From Trichostrongylus colubriformis (Eukaryota; Nematoda; Chromadorea; Rhabditida; Trichostrongylidae), in the NCBI GenBank assembly GCA_963978905.1, contig OZ022259.1, positions 45,464,727 to 45,528,726 on the forward strand: a stretch of DNA of 64,000 bases. Reading direction: 5' to 3'. The notes below the pieces were generated by a model, which made no database searches, was not told where the DNA came from, and saw nothing but the letters and a program-made list of their open reading frames with translations. The position numbers were made by a program, and so were the translations under genes. Positions 25,011 to 35,290 of this stretch are shown here, in pieces (the first letter of the stretch is position 1; each line of letters begins with the position of its first letter).

Positions 25011-26334
25011 GCAGAAGTGATCTTATGGTTGTAGTCTTTGTATATTGATCCTAAAAAAATTCCTTGTGCCTCTGGAATGTTCTTTCGTTGGGAAAATTTT
25101 TTCGTTGGGAGTTTCCTTTTCATGAAAAAAGTGTTTGTGAAGTTACTTTTGTGGCTTGTGCGCGTGTCGTTCACAAGTTTTACTCTGCAGGGCTAAGATA
25201 TGTGAGCAGAAGGTGGGTAGAGGGGGATCGTATTGAATGGCTAATTTTCGTAACACCTGGGAGTGCCCTGACATAGCTTGGCCTGAATCTGTTGTATTTG
25301 CTAACAGTTCTGTTCAGTTGCAGTTCTGTATGGCGCGCGTGCAGAAAACAAATGAATAGGTATATTATAATACGCCGAACCACAACATAACCATCTGGAG
25401 TTCTACACTTATTAAACAGATTCTATGCCCTTCCCCCTTACCTTGTTTTCTTCTTCTGCAAAATATTAGTTTTCTTGTTCGATAACAAGGGTGTGGGAGA
25501 GTCCTATTGGGGTTTCCTGCTTCAGGTTGTCATTATAGTGCGGTAGCGGATTTTCTGCGCATTATGTAAAACCTTAGGGCCTCCGAAGACGGCTATTCTC
25601 TCAAGGCGTTAGGTCGTTTCAATGATTGTTCCACCAATCAACTCGAAAGCCACAAACTGATCAAACAACATACAACTAACAGTGCTGAGGTTGCAAAAAG
25701 AGGGAAGCTGGAGAGTCCTATCAGTGTTCCTTAGTCAGTCCCCCAACTTACCTCCTCCTCCCCCCTTTCATCGTTCGCTCTGCTTAAATACCTGCTTCTT
25801 CAAACCATCTTTTCCTATTCTTCTCTCAATTTGCAGCCAAAGATTTTTTACTGGGAACTGGTACTATCCTTTTCAAAGACACCGTCGTGGAGTAACGAGA
25901 GAAATCGAAGATGGAACGACTGTTTTTCGCAAGTGAAGTAACAAGTTTCAAAGATGTGATCTGTGACAAAATCGGCGGGTTTTTCATCGCGTCCTTTTTT
26001 TTGATGATTTTCGTTGTACGACTTCCTATTGACGAGTGGCTGTGGAGAGCGGGTAATGCGGTAGTACTCACGGCTTTCGGTTTTAACTACTCTCACCACC
26101 CGATCAGTGTTGAAGAGGAACGCGAAAACACATTCACAATAAGACTAGTGGTTGGTAGAGGACACCTTTTCAGGTTTTTGACCATTTCATACCTTTTATT
26201 CTCTACTATTGCACTACCTAACATTTGTATTTTCATATTCCCTAAATTAATTGTTCAAAATTACCTCGAATTGTGTCTTGAGAGCAGTTTTGATTTTCGT
26301 CGTTTTTTCCACATCTGACATAGATCAATTTCTT

Positions 26335-26510
26335 GCTCGTCTATCGTACTTGTACTGTTTTCCATTTTTTTTAATTTTCGGATCGCTCAAAACTCTTGTA
26401 ATGTTTTCTGTTTTCTGGTTTTCGAATCTCTCGAAACTCTTGTACTGTTTTCCATTTTTTGATTTTCGAATCGCTCGAAACTATGCTCATACAGCTCTTA
26501 AGCTTTGCCC
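26335..26510 (+). repeat. Tandem repeat, about three units of 50-60 bases
   Basis: The unit CTTGTACTGTTTTCC-ATTTTTT-ATTTTCG-AATCGCTCGAAACT recurs three times with small changes (26345-26395, 26396-26439, 26440-26485). It lies just upstream of the start codon of the FN3 gene. Confidence 0.6.
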
Positions 26511-26545
26511 ATTTTTACTAAAATTGTACTTTTTAAGACTGATCG

Positions 26546-29500
26546 ATGCTTCATATACTCATGTGGACGACGTTGCTACAGACGGTGATTTCGTTCACCG
26601 TCTTACCGTACATCCAGATTGACTATGCTCACTATTTTCATTTGGCACAATGCCATGCTAAATGTTCTCAGAAGGTGATCCATTTTACCGTACTCGCCAC
26701 TACTATTATGTATATTACTCATTACTCATACTGTAGTACTGATGATACCGTAAAATTTCAGTACGGTACTCCAGCTACTCGTCATCTTCTTGACGGAACC
26801 GTTGAAGAATATCTCAATGTTCACAACGCTGAGTGTGAAGCTGTGAGTAAAGTTATAAGCGCTATTAAAAGTACGCCTGTAACGGTACGGTATTTTACGG
26901 TATTATATCGTTTAGTGTGAATCCGGTTGCCACCAGCATCGTCGCATTCATGGTAAAGGTCAACGTGGACCATCGAAAACTGCCCTTAGTGATGGTCATC
27001 AGTTTTGGACCGAAAGCAGCGCGGACAGTGGTGAGTCCTATCGAAAACTCTTCATCTGCAGCACTTTACCGAATTTTTGCGATTGTTTCAGCAAAAGTCG
27101 GCTCGACTTTGATCTCTTCTGTACAGCTATTGTGTCAAAATCCATCATTGGATGAGGAATTTGGAGAGTCATTTGAAGGTCTCGTCAGCATTTCCCTGCT
27201 CAGGCCAAGTGGACCAACTAGGTAGGCTTGCCATCCTCTTTGGACATTCACGCGGACCTTATAAGAATATACATTTCTCTGTTACTGGTTCACATGCTGT
27301 AGAAAGTGTGGTGTTACATCCAGTTTGGCTATACAAGGAAAGAAAAAGAAGGGTCCGAGGGCAAGGTCGTGAACGAATTTTTGGATGCACCACGTACTCA
27401 GCCACTACCGGGGTTATTAGAGTCAATTGCATGCGCAGCTCCGTCTTCAATGTCTCTTAAAGGAATAGTGCACGGAAAAATGCGTTTCTCTTTAACCCAT
27501 ATTTTTATGTTGTATATGTTTAGTGAAGGCCGCATGCAAAGCTTCACGCGAAAAAGTGAGAATCTGGCATAGATATAGCTCCTGAAAGTGACGGCCGGAG
27601 GGGCGGAGTCTTAGAGTAAATCACAGCCCGTCTCTGACCGTCTGCCGCGGTCGGAGACGCATAGTGGGAACAAAAATTGTGTGAGCAGTCCCGCTCTTCG
27701 TCTCCGACCGCAGCGGACGACGGGGCGGGCATTTACACTGAGGCCCTCATCCACCACTTTTGAGAGCTGTATCTTAGCCAGATTCTCACTTTCGTGAGAA
27801 GCTTTGCAGGCGGCCCTTGTAAAGCAAATGCAACATAAAATGTATATGGGCAACAGAGAATCTGGTTTTTCTGTGCACAATTCCTTGAAAGTTCACAAAA
27901 GTTCCTGTCGGTATTTCATCCCTACCGAATGGTTTGCTACAACTTTGCCGATCTAGGAAGAAGAGGCGCAATGCGATTTGGGCTGTATTTGATCCTATGA
28001 ACGCAGGAACGATAGAGGCGCTCTTGGCCACTGCACCCTCTAAGCGAAAGCGCTAACCATTTTTTCAAGCCCGCTTTTTTCAGGTTTGTAGTCCAATGGA
28101 AGCAACGTACCCAAGCCATGGGTTACTATGATGAAACTCAATGGATCACCGCATCGGTATGACCTTTGATCGTTCCGTATGAGTCCTTCCATGGAATACT
28201 GAATTTTTAGGTCGAATCAAGCACCTTATTTCAAGTGAAAGGACTGATTCCTGGTGTTCAGTACCGTTTTATGGTAACTGCCGTTGGACCAGCTGGACGT
28301 CTTGGTGAAACAATTACTAGCACATGGACAGAAGTATCAAGCAACTCAGTGCTGAGGCCACCAGGTGAGCACTTCAAGTTCTTGGGAGACCAATCTAAAC
28401 TTCCCAGGATAATCTCCGTGAGTTATCACGCCTAGTTATGGGTGTAAAGGAGACTTGCACGGAAAAATGAGTATCTATGTTGACCACATATTTATGTTGT
28501 GTTTGCCCTATAAGGAAAGTATGTAAAGCTTCACGCGAAAAAGTGAGAACCCGCCCAAGGTACAGCTCTTCGAAGTGGTGACTGAGGGATGGGGCCTCAG
28601 AGTAAATGCCCGCCCCTTCGTCCGCCGCGGTCGGAGACGCATTGTGGGAGTAGGAAGTTATATAATCAGTCCCAGTTTTCGTTTCTGACCGCTGTGGATG
28701 ACGGGCGGGCATATACTCTGAGGCCCCGCTCCCTCGGTCAGGAGCTGTGCCTTAGGCCGCCGTCAGACTTTGCGATTTTGCGATTTTGCGATTCAGCGAT
28801 TTTACGACTTTGCCATTCTGTGATTTTGCGATTTTCGCGCGCGATTCTACAACCTCGAGACTGCAATGCCGCAATTTCACGTGGGCAGCCGGCTGCCCCG
28901 ACCGGATTCTCACTTTTCGCGTGAAACTTTGCCAGTGGCCCTTATTAAGAAAATTCAACAAGACTATATGAGTAGCAGATAAACACATTTTCCGTGCTCG
29001 ATTCTTTTGAGGGTGCTGAAAACACGAAATTCACTGAAGAATTGAATGAAGTTTTTAAAAACCCTGGTCATGAGTTCCTGGCTTTAAACTGAGCCTTTAA
29101 GGGACCTCCATCAATCCCTCTCGGCTTGTACCGCTGATATTTTTATTTCAGCTTCTCCCCTAGTCGTAAAGAACGGCTACAATTCGGATCGTGGAGTGAC
29201 AGCCCACCTGGATTGGTCACGTACTCCACAGGATTCATGCTATTACAAGCTTCAGCTCAGTAATGCTTCTAGCCAGCTCACCCGCGATATCACATTGGTC
29301 AGTTCAGATCTACAGACATCTGGATTATTCAAGAAAAAATCCACTTTTTCAGGACTCATTGGCCCCGATACTTTTGCCTAATCTCGAATTTGAAACCGAG
29401 TATGCGGTCACAATAGCTGCAGTTTCTGTTGATAAGCTCCAAGCAAGTAAACCGGTCACCGCTAACTTCAGGTCGTTACAATGCAAAGACATTCATGGTC

Positions 29501-31158
29501 GTGGAAGTCTACAGTGTGGTAAGTTTTCAAAATGACCTCTGAGGCATGAAAGTCTCTCATCGAGCTAATTTCAGCTCCCGAACCGGTCTCGGATTTGACT
29601 GTTGTTATTCGACCCAATGGATCCGGTATTGTCTCATGGACTCCGTCAGCTGATCCACAAAATATTCTCTTCTACCAGATTGTATATCATGCTATTTCGA
29701 ATGGATATGGCTGTCAAACGCAGCCTGAGACCGTCAACGTCAGAGCGGTAGGTTCTCTTCTACCTAATGAGCCGGCGCTCAGCCTCAAAATATGATCTTG
29801 ATGGGACCATACGTGGGGTAGGATTGGTGATTTTCAAAACTCTCGAGAAAGTTCCGCTTCCATGGGATGTAGTGCAGAAGGGGTCGATGCGACGTCGCGT
29901 CATTATGACAGGCCAGCAGCGCACAGATCTCTACGATCAGCGTGGCGGAGAAGTGTGTGTGAGTGCGAGTTGTTTCAGTGTATCATGACGTCGCGCTGGT
30001 TCCTTCTGCACCACATCCAGTCGCCGATCTTATTATCTTATTATTCTTATTGATATTATTCTATTCTTTATTCTTATTCGATCTTATTATTAGATCTTAT
30101 TGACAGAGTGCCTTGTGGTGCCTAGCTGCCAATTTTGTAAGGAGAACGCCGGTTTGGGTACGGCGGACTTTTGCAACGCATCGCGTGCGACGCTATACGA
30201 TGCGTGAGCCGTATATATTCGGGTCCTGAAGCGATACGCCTAAAATAAGAGTTATGAGGGTAGCCGTAGCTAGCGCGCATCGCATCGAACACTGTGATAC
30301 TAAATTTTGTCCGAACAATACATACTTAAAGGAACCGTCCACGGAAAAATGAGTTTTTCTGCTAGCCATATACTCATGTTGTATTTGCCTAATAAGGGCC
30401 GCATGCAAAGATTCACGCCAAAAAGTAAGAATTCGGCTAAGATACAGTTCCCCAAATCTCGGCCGGGCGGGCGGGGCTTTCGATTAAAAGCCCCGTCCCG
30501 TCGTCCGCCGCCGTTGAGAACGGAGAGTGGGACTGTTTACGTAACTTCCTGTCCCTACGATGCGTCTCGGACCGCGGCGGACGACGGTATGGGCACTTGC
30601 TCGGAGGCCCCGCCCACCCGGCCAAGACTTTGTGGTATTATGACTTAGCCGAGTTCACATTTTTTCGCGGAAAACTTTGCATGCGACCCACATTAGGCAA
30701 ATGCAACAAAAGTATATGGGTAGCAGAAAAACTCATTTTCCGTGGACGATTCCTTCTAATCCCATCCAATGCCTGATATATGTTGGTGCCTACGATAGGG
30801 TTGTGAATCTAACAGCAAGCCTAGAAAAGAATAAAATAGAGCTCAGATACCACATTCATTAGAGTCCTTTCAGACGACGACCTCTGCCGAAGTGACGTTT
30901 CCCGGGCATCAATGCGAATATGTGGTCCGACTGATAAATTATGACCTCATTGGACGAGATGCGTGGGCGGAAGTGCGAGTTCTCATCGAGCCAGCACTGC
31001 CACCTCAGTTCGATATCGTCTTTCGCCCAGAATTTCTGCTCATTTGTGCCTGCATCGTGCTTCTTCCGTTGCTATGTCTTCTTCTTCGTTGTGGATGCCG
31101 TCGTAAGTGCCCTCAAAGGGTCTCCGAAAAGCAGCAAAAACTCACCCAATATGCTTGA
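26546..31158 (+). CDS. Anosmin-like fibronectin type III membrane protein, 483 residues, ten exons
   Basis: Exons: 26546-26674, 26762-26842, 26916-27030, 27092-27221, 28084-28156, 28211-28364, 29152-29297, 29353-29518, 29575-29747 and 30874-31158. Every junction is GT-AG and all nine phases agree. Residues 1-24 form a signal peptide. Then comes a cysteine box C36-x3-C40 ... C68-x2-C71-x3-C75, the spacing seen at the N-terminus of anosmin-1 (KAL1). Three FN3-like domains follow at about 108-228 (PGVQYRFMVTAVG), 228-325 (LEFETEYAVTIAAVS) and 332-428 (VSDLTVVIRPNG, QCEYVVRLINYD). A membrane helix at about 442-461 and a short basic tail end the protein. Anosmin-1 also has a WAP domain and no membrane helix; I find no WAP here, so this is an anosmin relative or a separate FN3 receptor. 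A cell-surface adhesion or matrix role is inferred. Introns 4, 6 and 9 carry family C elements. Confidence 0.8.
27459..27888. mobile_element. Family C long-palindrome element in intron 4 of the FN3 gene
   Basis: The ends AAAGGAATAGTGCACGGAAAAATG and, inverted, TTTTTCTGTGCACAATTCCTT pair, and the pairing goes on inward (GCATGCAAAGCTTCACGCG against CGTGAGAAGCTTTGCAGG; GGCGGAGTCTTAGAGTAAAT against its partner near 27735). Almost the whole 430 bases fold into one hairpin with a GC-rich centre (CCGTCTGCCGCGGTCGGAGACG). Non-coding. Confidence 0.8.
28445..29008. mobile_element. Family C element in intron 6 of the FN3 gene, split by another element
   Basis: It starts GACTTGCACGGAAAAATGAG and ends TTTTCCGTGCTCGATTC. 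Its length (564 bases against about 430) is explained by about 150 foreign bases inserted in the right arm after a CTTA at 28754-28757. Family words TCCGCCGCGGTCGGAGACGC and GGATTCTCACTTTTCGCGTG flank the centre and the insertion. Confidence 0.75.
28758..28906. mobile_element. Family B miniature element nested in a family C element
   Basis: The left end GGCCGCCGTCAGACTTTGCG follows TTA, as at other family B copies. The inside is a run of seven or more GATTTTGCG-like units, then GCGCGCGATTCTACAACCTCGAGA, which matches the CTACGACCTC region of the copies at 41979 and 60896. The right end is degenerate (CAGCCGGCTGCCCC), so its limit is approximate. It interrupts the right arm of the surrounding element and is therefore younger. 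Confidence 0.65.
29750..29960 (+). repeat. Intron 9 segment shared with an inverted copy at 35 kb
   Basis: From the donor of exon 9 onward (GTAGGTTCTCTT), about 210 intron bases, including GGCGCTCAGCCTCAAAATATGATC and GTAGTGCAGAAGGGGTCGA, recur in reverse complement at about 34905-35120. The match continues from exon into intron, so it was copied as DNA, not through an mRNA. Confidence 0.75.
30327..30759. mobile_element. Family C long-palindrome element in intron 9 of the FN3 gene
   Basis: The arms of roughly 210 bases are highly alike: AAAGGAACCGTCCACGGAAAAATGAG against its complement ending CGTGGACGATTCCTT, and GGCCGGGCGGGCGGGGC against GCCCCGCCCACCCGGCC. TTA precedes and TAA follows within one base of the ends, hinting at a TTA/TAA target. 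It is the best preserved family C copy in the window. Confidence 0.8.
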
Positions 31159-31302
31159 ACGCATAAGTTGAATAGGAATACTGCATGCAAATTTCATAAT
31201 AGGCTTTGTCTTATAATACGGGTGCGTTTTTTAGTTGTTTTTAAAGTGCCTACAAATACGTTGTTTCCGGTGTATGATCTCTAATTTTGTTGTATATAGA
31301 TA

Positions 31303-31308
31303 ATTAAA
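31303..31308 (+). terminator. Poly(A) signal variant after the FN3 gene
   Basis: ATTAAA, the commonest variant of the polyadenylation hexamer, lies about 145 bases after the stop codon. No exact AATAAA is nearer; one in AAATAAATAA follows at about 31541. Confidence 0.4.
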
Positions 31309-31841
31309 GTATTTATTCGTGCTCCATACCGAATTATTCAAATTCTCTGGTTTTATGCCTCGCGAAAACCATGTCATTGCAAGTGCTTATGATGAATATC
31401 GATTGGACTCGTGTACTCATGTTAGAAACCGTATGTTGGTTGAGCGAATTGTGCAATTACGCCACTCATAGATTTATCCACCTTTAGTAATTGCCAGCCT
31501 GGAGCATAAATTGTGGTATTTGTACATAATGTCATTTTAAATAAATAATATTACTGAAAGAGCTGTATTTGCATAATAATGGAAGATGAGGGCCAGAGAT
31601 AGAGTAGAGAACACAGAAGTTCACCTTTTTAGAATAGGGTCAAGTAAAGGAGAATTCTGGAAAAGTACGACTCCCCTCTTTCGGAACCTACTGATGTCTG
31701 CTGAGAATATTAAGTTAAAAGGAAAATTCTGACCTGTTTTGCGCGTTCACAAGATAAATTGAAACCTCAAGCGCGTCAACATTAATCAACTAACTTACTG
31801 TGCTCCTAGAATAGACAATAAATTCCTCGTTCTTGAAGACA

Positions 31842-32890
31842 CCGGAAGGGGCAATTTTGGCTCACGGTAGAACAGACGTAGTGTGGACGAGTTTAAGTGC
31901 CCGTCATTGCACAAACTCGCCAATTTGACGCGTTGGCATGGTGCCGAAAGGAGATGTTTCTGTTATAAATTTGTTTTTTCCTTTTACTTTTTACTTTGCT
32001 CTTTCTTATATTGTTTCTAGATGTACTTACATGAATGCTAATGTAGTTGATGGCCACTCCACTGCGTTGGGAGTCAGGTGCTACAACTAACGTTGGCCCG
32101 GCCCGTCTCCTACAGCGGACAACTCGGAATGGATGCGCTGGATGTGAATGGGATGCGAATACACACCGCAGCGTCGCGCTCTGAATCCGGGTTTTTCACC
32201 GATTACCGCTTCTAACCTTGAGTGTTCGTTACAAAATGCTCATTTCTTTGCATCGCCCTCTTGTTTCGGACCCCTTCCGGTTCCTTTAATATATGTTTTC
32301 TTGTAATGCCACAAGCTTTTCAAATTACTAAGAAAATTTTGAAGTACTGCGAAAATGGCACTTTTTGGATGACTTCACTTCACGAGTTCTTGTTTAGTCT
32401 AGTCCTAGCAAAAGCAACCACTAATGTAAGTACCGCAAGGGAAAGGGGTGAAGCATTGGACTGAACACTCTGTCCTCGGTTTCAGAAGTGCATGAATGAG
32501 AATGAGGCGCTCGAATTTCTGCAGAGGATATCTGAAAGTTCTGTCATTCCCAACACAAATGTGGCTGACCAGCTCAAGTATAATAGTTGTGATTAGGAAA
32601 AAAAACCTGTAAAATAGGTGTCGCGTGAGCCTTCACAGCAGCCATGCACGAGCACATTTTCCGCAAATCGTCTTCCAGTAACTAGAGCAGTTGCACAATG
32701 AAGCCCTTACTCGTCCACCATTTTCATCAGATCTAGCGCTAACTAAGCCCCACTTTCCCAAACATTTGGACAGCTCCTTCGAAAGCAGTGTGATTAGAAA
32801 GAATGGTGATTTGGAGTCGACTGTTTTTGATTTTGCCCCATATAAATCGCCAGCCCTTAATCGAAATGAGATATGCAAGGCTGCATAATA
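31842..32890 (-). repeat. Unknown dispersed element, copy 2 (order on this strand E-F-A-B-C-D)
   Basis: Read on the minus strand the segments are E (32850-32640), F (32480-32300), A (32291-32230), B and C (32210-32020) and D (31950-31846). Words shared with copy 1 at 3278-4600 include GGAAAATGTGCTCGTGCATGGC, GACAGAGTGTTC, TCCAAAAAGTGCC, GAGTGGCCATCAACTACATTAG and CACCATGCCAACGCGTCAAA. Copy 1 runs A to F, so the two copies are circular permutations of each other. No coding frame was found. Confidence 0.65.
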
Positions 32891-33002
32891 TTGCCAAAAG
32901 TGTAGCAAATCGAACGGTGCTTATTTTGCTAGAAAAATATGCAGCCTGAGCCGAGCTATGATTCCCGAAGATGAAATCGCGAGAACCGGCCGAAATTTTC
33001 CT

Positions 33003-33891
33003 AACAGCATAATATAGGGTCCGCCAATAAGCGCGCTCGATCTTTAAAATGAAATAAAGCAAGTTGTGTGAGAGGTATAAATGAAATTTATTTTTTGTTC
33101 GAAAGAATATTCGAATGCATTATGTATGGAAAATATCATCGTTCAAATGGCCACCTCGGCATCGCTTGGTGTTATTTTTTTTATTAGGCAACCAAAAAAG
33201 TTCGTGCGGGCGGTTTTTCTTCATTGATATTTTTATGCAAAGTATCGCTAAACTTCGCTGAAACTTTGCCCAGGGGGATTATTTGGGGTGCTGATCACGA
33301 ATGTGACATCTGTTTTTGTCGTTTGCGCCAATTTGGTGCAATTGCACTATGTCGGTGCAACAACTCGTTTTCACCAAAATCGCTAAAACTTTGCCCAGGG
33401 TGGTTATTTGGCAAAACGGATGTCATATTCGTGATCAGCATCCTGAATAGCTCCTAGATGACAAATTCAAACAAAATTGGTGAAGAACAGTTGTTGCACC
33501 AATTTGGTACAATTGCACCAAATTGGCGCAAACGCCAAAAACGGATGTCATATTCGTGATCAGCACCCCAAATAACCCCCCTGAGCAAAGTTTCAGCGAA
33601 GCTCAGCGATACATTGCGTAGAAATATCAATTAGAAAAAACCGCACGAGCTTTTTTGGTTGCCTAATAAAAAAAATAACACCAAGCGAAGCCGAGGTGAC
33701 CGTTTGAACGATGATATTTCCCATACATAATGCATTCGAATACTCTTTCGAATGCATTATGTATGGGAAATATCAGAGTTGTGTGAGAGGTATAAATGAA
33801 AATAAATTTCATTTATACCTCTCACACAACTTGCTTTATTTCATTTTAAAGATCGAGCGCGCTTGTTGGCGGACCCTATATATGCGCTGTT
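33003..33891. repeat. Foldback element 1, long inverted repeat of about 890 bases
   Basis: The ends AACAGCATAATATAGGGTCCGCC and GGCGGACCCTATATATGCGCTGTT pair, and pairing runs inward for over 300 bases (AAGTTGTGTGAGAGGTATAAATG, GAATGCATTATGTATGG, GCAACCAAAAAAG, GGGTGCTGATCACGAA). The loop near 33310-33535 holds repeated TTGCGCCAATTTGG-type units. The right arm has an extra internal duplication of the GAATGCATTATGTATGGGAAATATC and GAGAGGTATAAATGAAA blocks in inverted order, so a second hairpin is nested there. Confidence 0.8.
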
Positions 33892-34727
33892 GGTATGCGA
33901 AAAAGTCGCATCCGGATAATAAAATAGAGGGAAGTGAGCGCTATAAAGAAAGTCGATTGGAATCGATGGTTAGGCAAAATCCGGCTGCGGTAAACGGCTC
34001 ACCCACCACCACCAGGGACACCAGTTGACGATGATCTGCAGAACTGATTGAGAATAGCGATTTTTTGACACTTTCCATTTCAGGAACCATATCATCTGAG
34101 TGACTTGTTTCGGATTGCCCAATGGTTCGCTCACAAAGCCAGGAAACGAAGATTTTCCGTTTTCGAGGGACCGGCAGAGAAGTGTGAGACTATTAATTCT
34201 GTTGTTAAGCAAATACAACATACAGTAGCGCTCAAAAGTCTCCGGCGAAATGTTCTTTCATTTGGGTTTTTCACTTGTAACTCTTTTGCGACTGGACGAT
34301 CTAAGAGAAATTTTAGTATGTTGTACCTGGAGACACTGCATACTAAATATACTATTTTGGCGCTCAAAGGTATAAGTTACGTGGTTATATGCAATTTTTT
34401 GTTTTCGAAGTGCCATCCCTATGCCGTCCCGCTGTGCCGCTGCCAAAGTCGTGGTTGCTCTACAGAATATTGATGTTCTTTGAGGCTTGCTCGTTTTGTT
34501 TTTGTAAAGAAAGCCGATTTTCTTGACCAAGCCTTCTACTTTTTTCGGCGGTTTTGTAGTAAATTCTTGTAAAAAACCACGAAAAGAGTCAAGCGGCACT
34601 CAAGTAGAAGGAAATGTTAACAATAGTTCAGGCACCACATATTAAAATTTTGTCAAACTTGGTCAAGTAGAAAAAAGTCATAACAAAAAAGTGTTTGGCC
34701 GAAGACCTTTGAGCGCTACTGTATATA

Positions 34728-34776
34728 TGGGACACAGAGAAACTCATTTTTCCGTGCACAGTTCCTTTGAGCCCAT
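34728..34776. mobile_element. Solo end of a family C element
   Basis: TGGGACACAGAGAAACTCAT followed by TTTTCCGTGCACAGTTCC is the right terminal sequence of family C with no partner arm close by. It looks like a truncated insertion or deletion relic. Confidence 0.5.
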
Positions 34777-34904
34777 AACTGGGGGTGTAACCCACGAAGA
34801 TTATCCTAAAATGTTTAGAATGGTCTCACAGTTGGACTTGAAGTGCTCTCCTGGTGGCCTCAGCCACTGAGTTATTTTAATGTTACATTATACACATTTC
34901 TTCA

Positions 34905-35290
34905 CCATGCTAATCGTAGAAATCTGAGCGCTCGTCGCCCGTTAAAATCACGCGACGTCACTTCGACCCCTTCTGCGCTACATCCCCTTTAATCGGATCT
35001 TTCCCAAATCTGTCTATTTCAGAGTTCTTTTGAAAACGATCCCAAACCACGCATGGCCCCATCAGGATCATATTTTGAGGCTGAGCGCCGGTTCATTTGG
35101 TGTAAGAGAACCTACCGCTCTGACGTTGACGGTCTCAGACTGCGTTTGACAGCCATATCCATTCGAAATAGCGTGATATACAATCTGGTAGAAGAGGATA
35201 TTTTGTGGATCAGCTGACGGAGTCCACGAGACAATACCGGATCCATTGGGTCGAATGAAACAGTCAGATCAGATACTGGTCTTTCAGAAT
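34905..35290 (-). pseudogene. Inverted, frameshifted copy of exon 9 and intron 9 of the FN3 gene
   Basis: On the minus strand, 35285 to 35118 repeats exon 9 of the plus-strand gene (29575-29747) almost base for base (CCAATGGATCCGGTATTGTC, CTGATCCACAAAATAT, GGATATGGCTGTCAAACGCA). It goes on through the donor into the same intron sequence to about 34905. One base is missing near 35263 (GTTTCATTCG against GTTGTTATTCG), which throws the copy out of frame, so it cannot encode the domain. Further up the minus strand (35480-35290 and 36000-35770) weak FN3-like stretches with stops may be older exons of the same lost copy. Confidence 0.75.

Larger units (their letters stand above)
23524..26545. other. 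Interval upstream of the FN3 gene; no supported exon
   Basis: It contains the family E fragment at 24899-25010 and a tandem repeat at 26335-26510. The plus frame 23769-24350 (193 codons) is the longest in the window, but it has no recognisable domain and mixes unrelated compositions, so I do not call it. The promoter of the FN3 gene should lie here, yet I see no clear core motif. Confidence 0.45.

Noticed and set aside
25911..26920. Overlapping plus frames before the FN3 gene
   Set aside because: Only the last part, from ATG at 26546, has a signal peptide and correct downstream phases. The rest is tandem-repeat DNA.
27459..30759. Regularly spaced palindromes considered as a CRISPR-like array
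   Set aside because: The units are 430-560 bases, irregularly spaced, lie in introns, and the genome is nematode.
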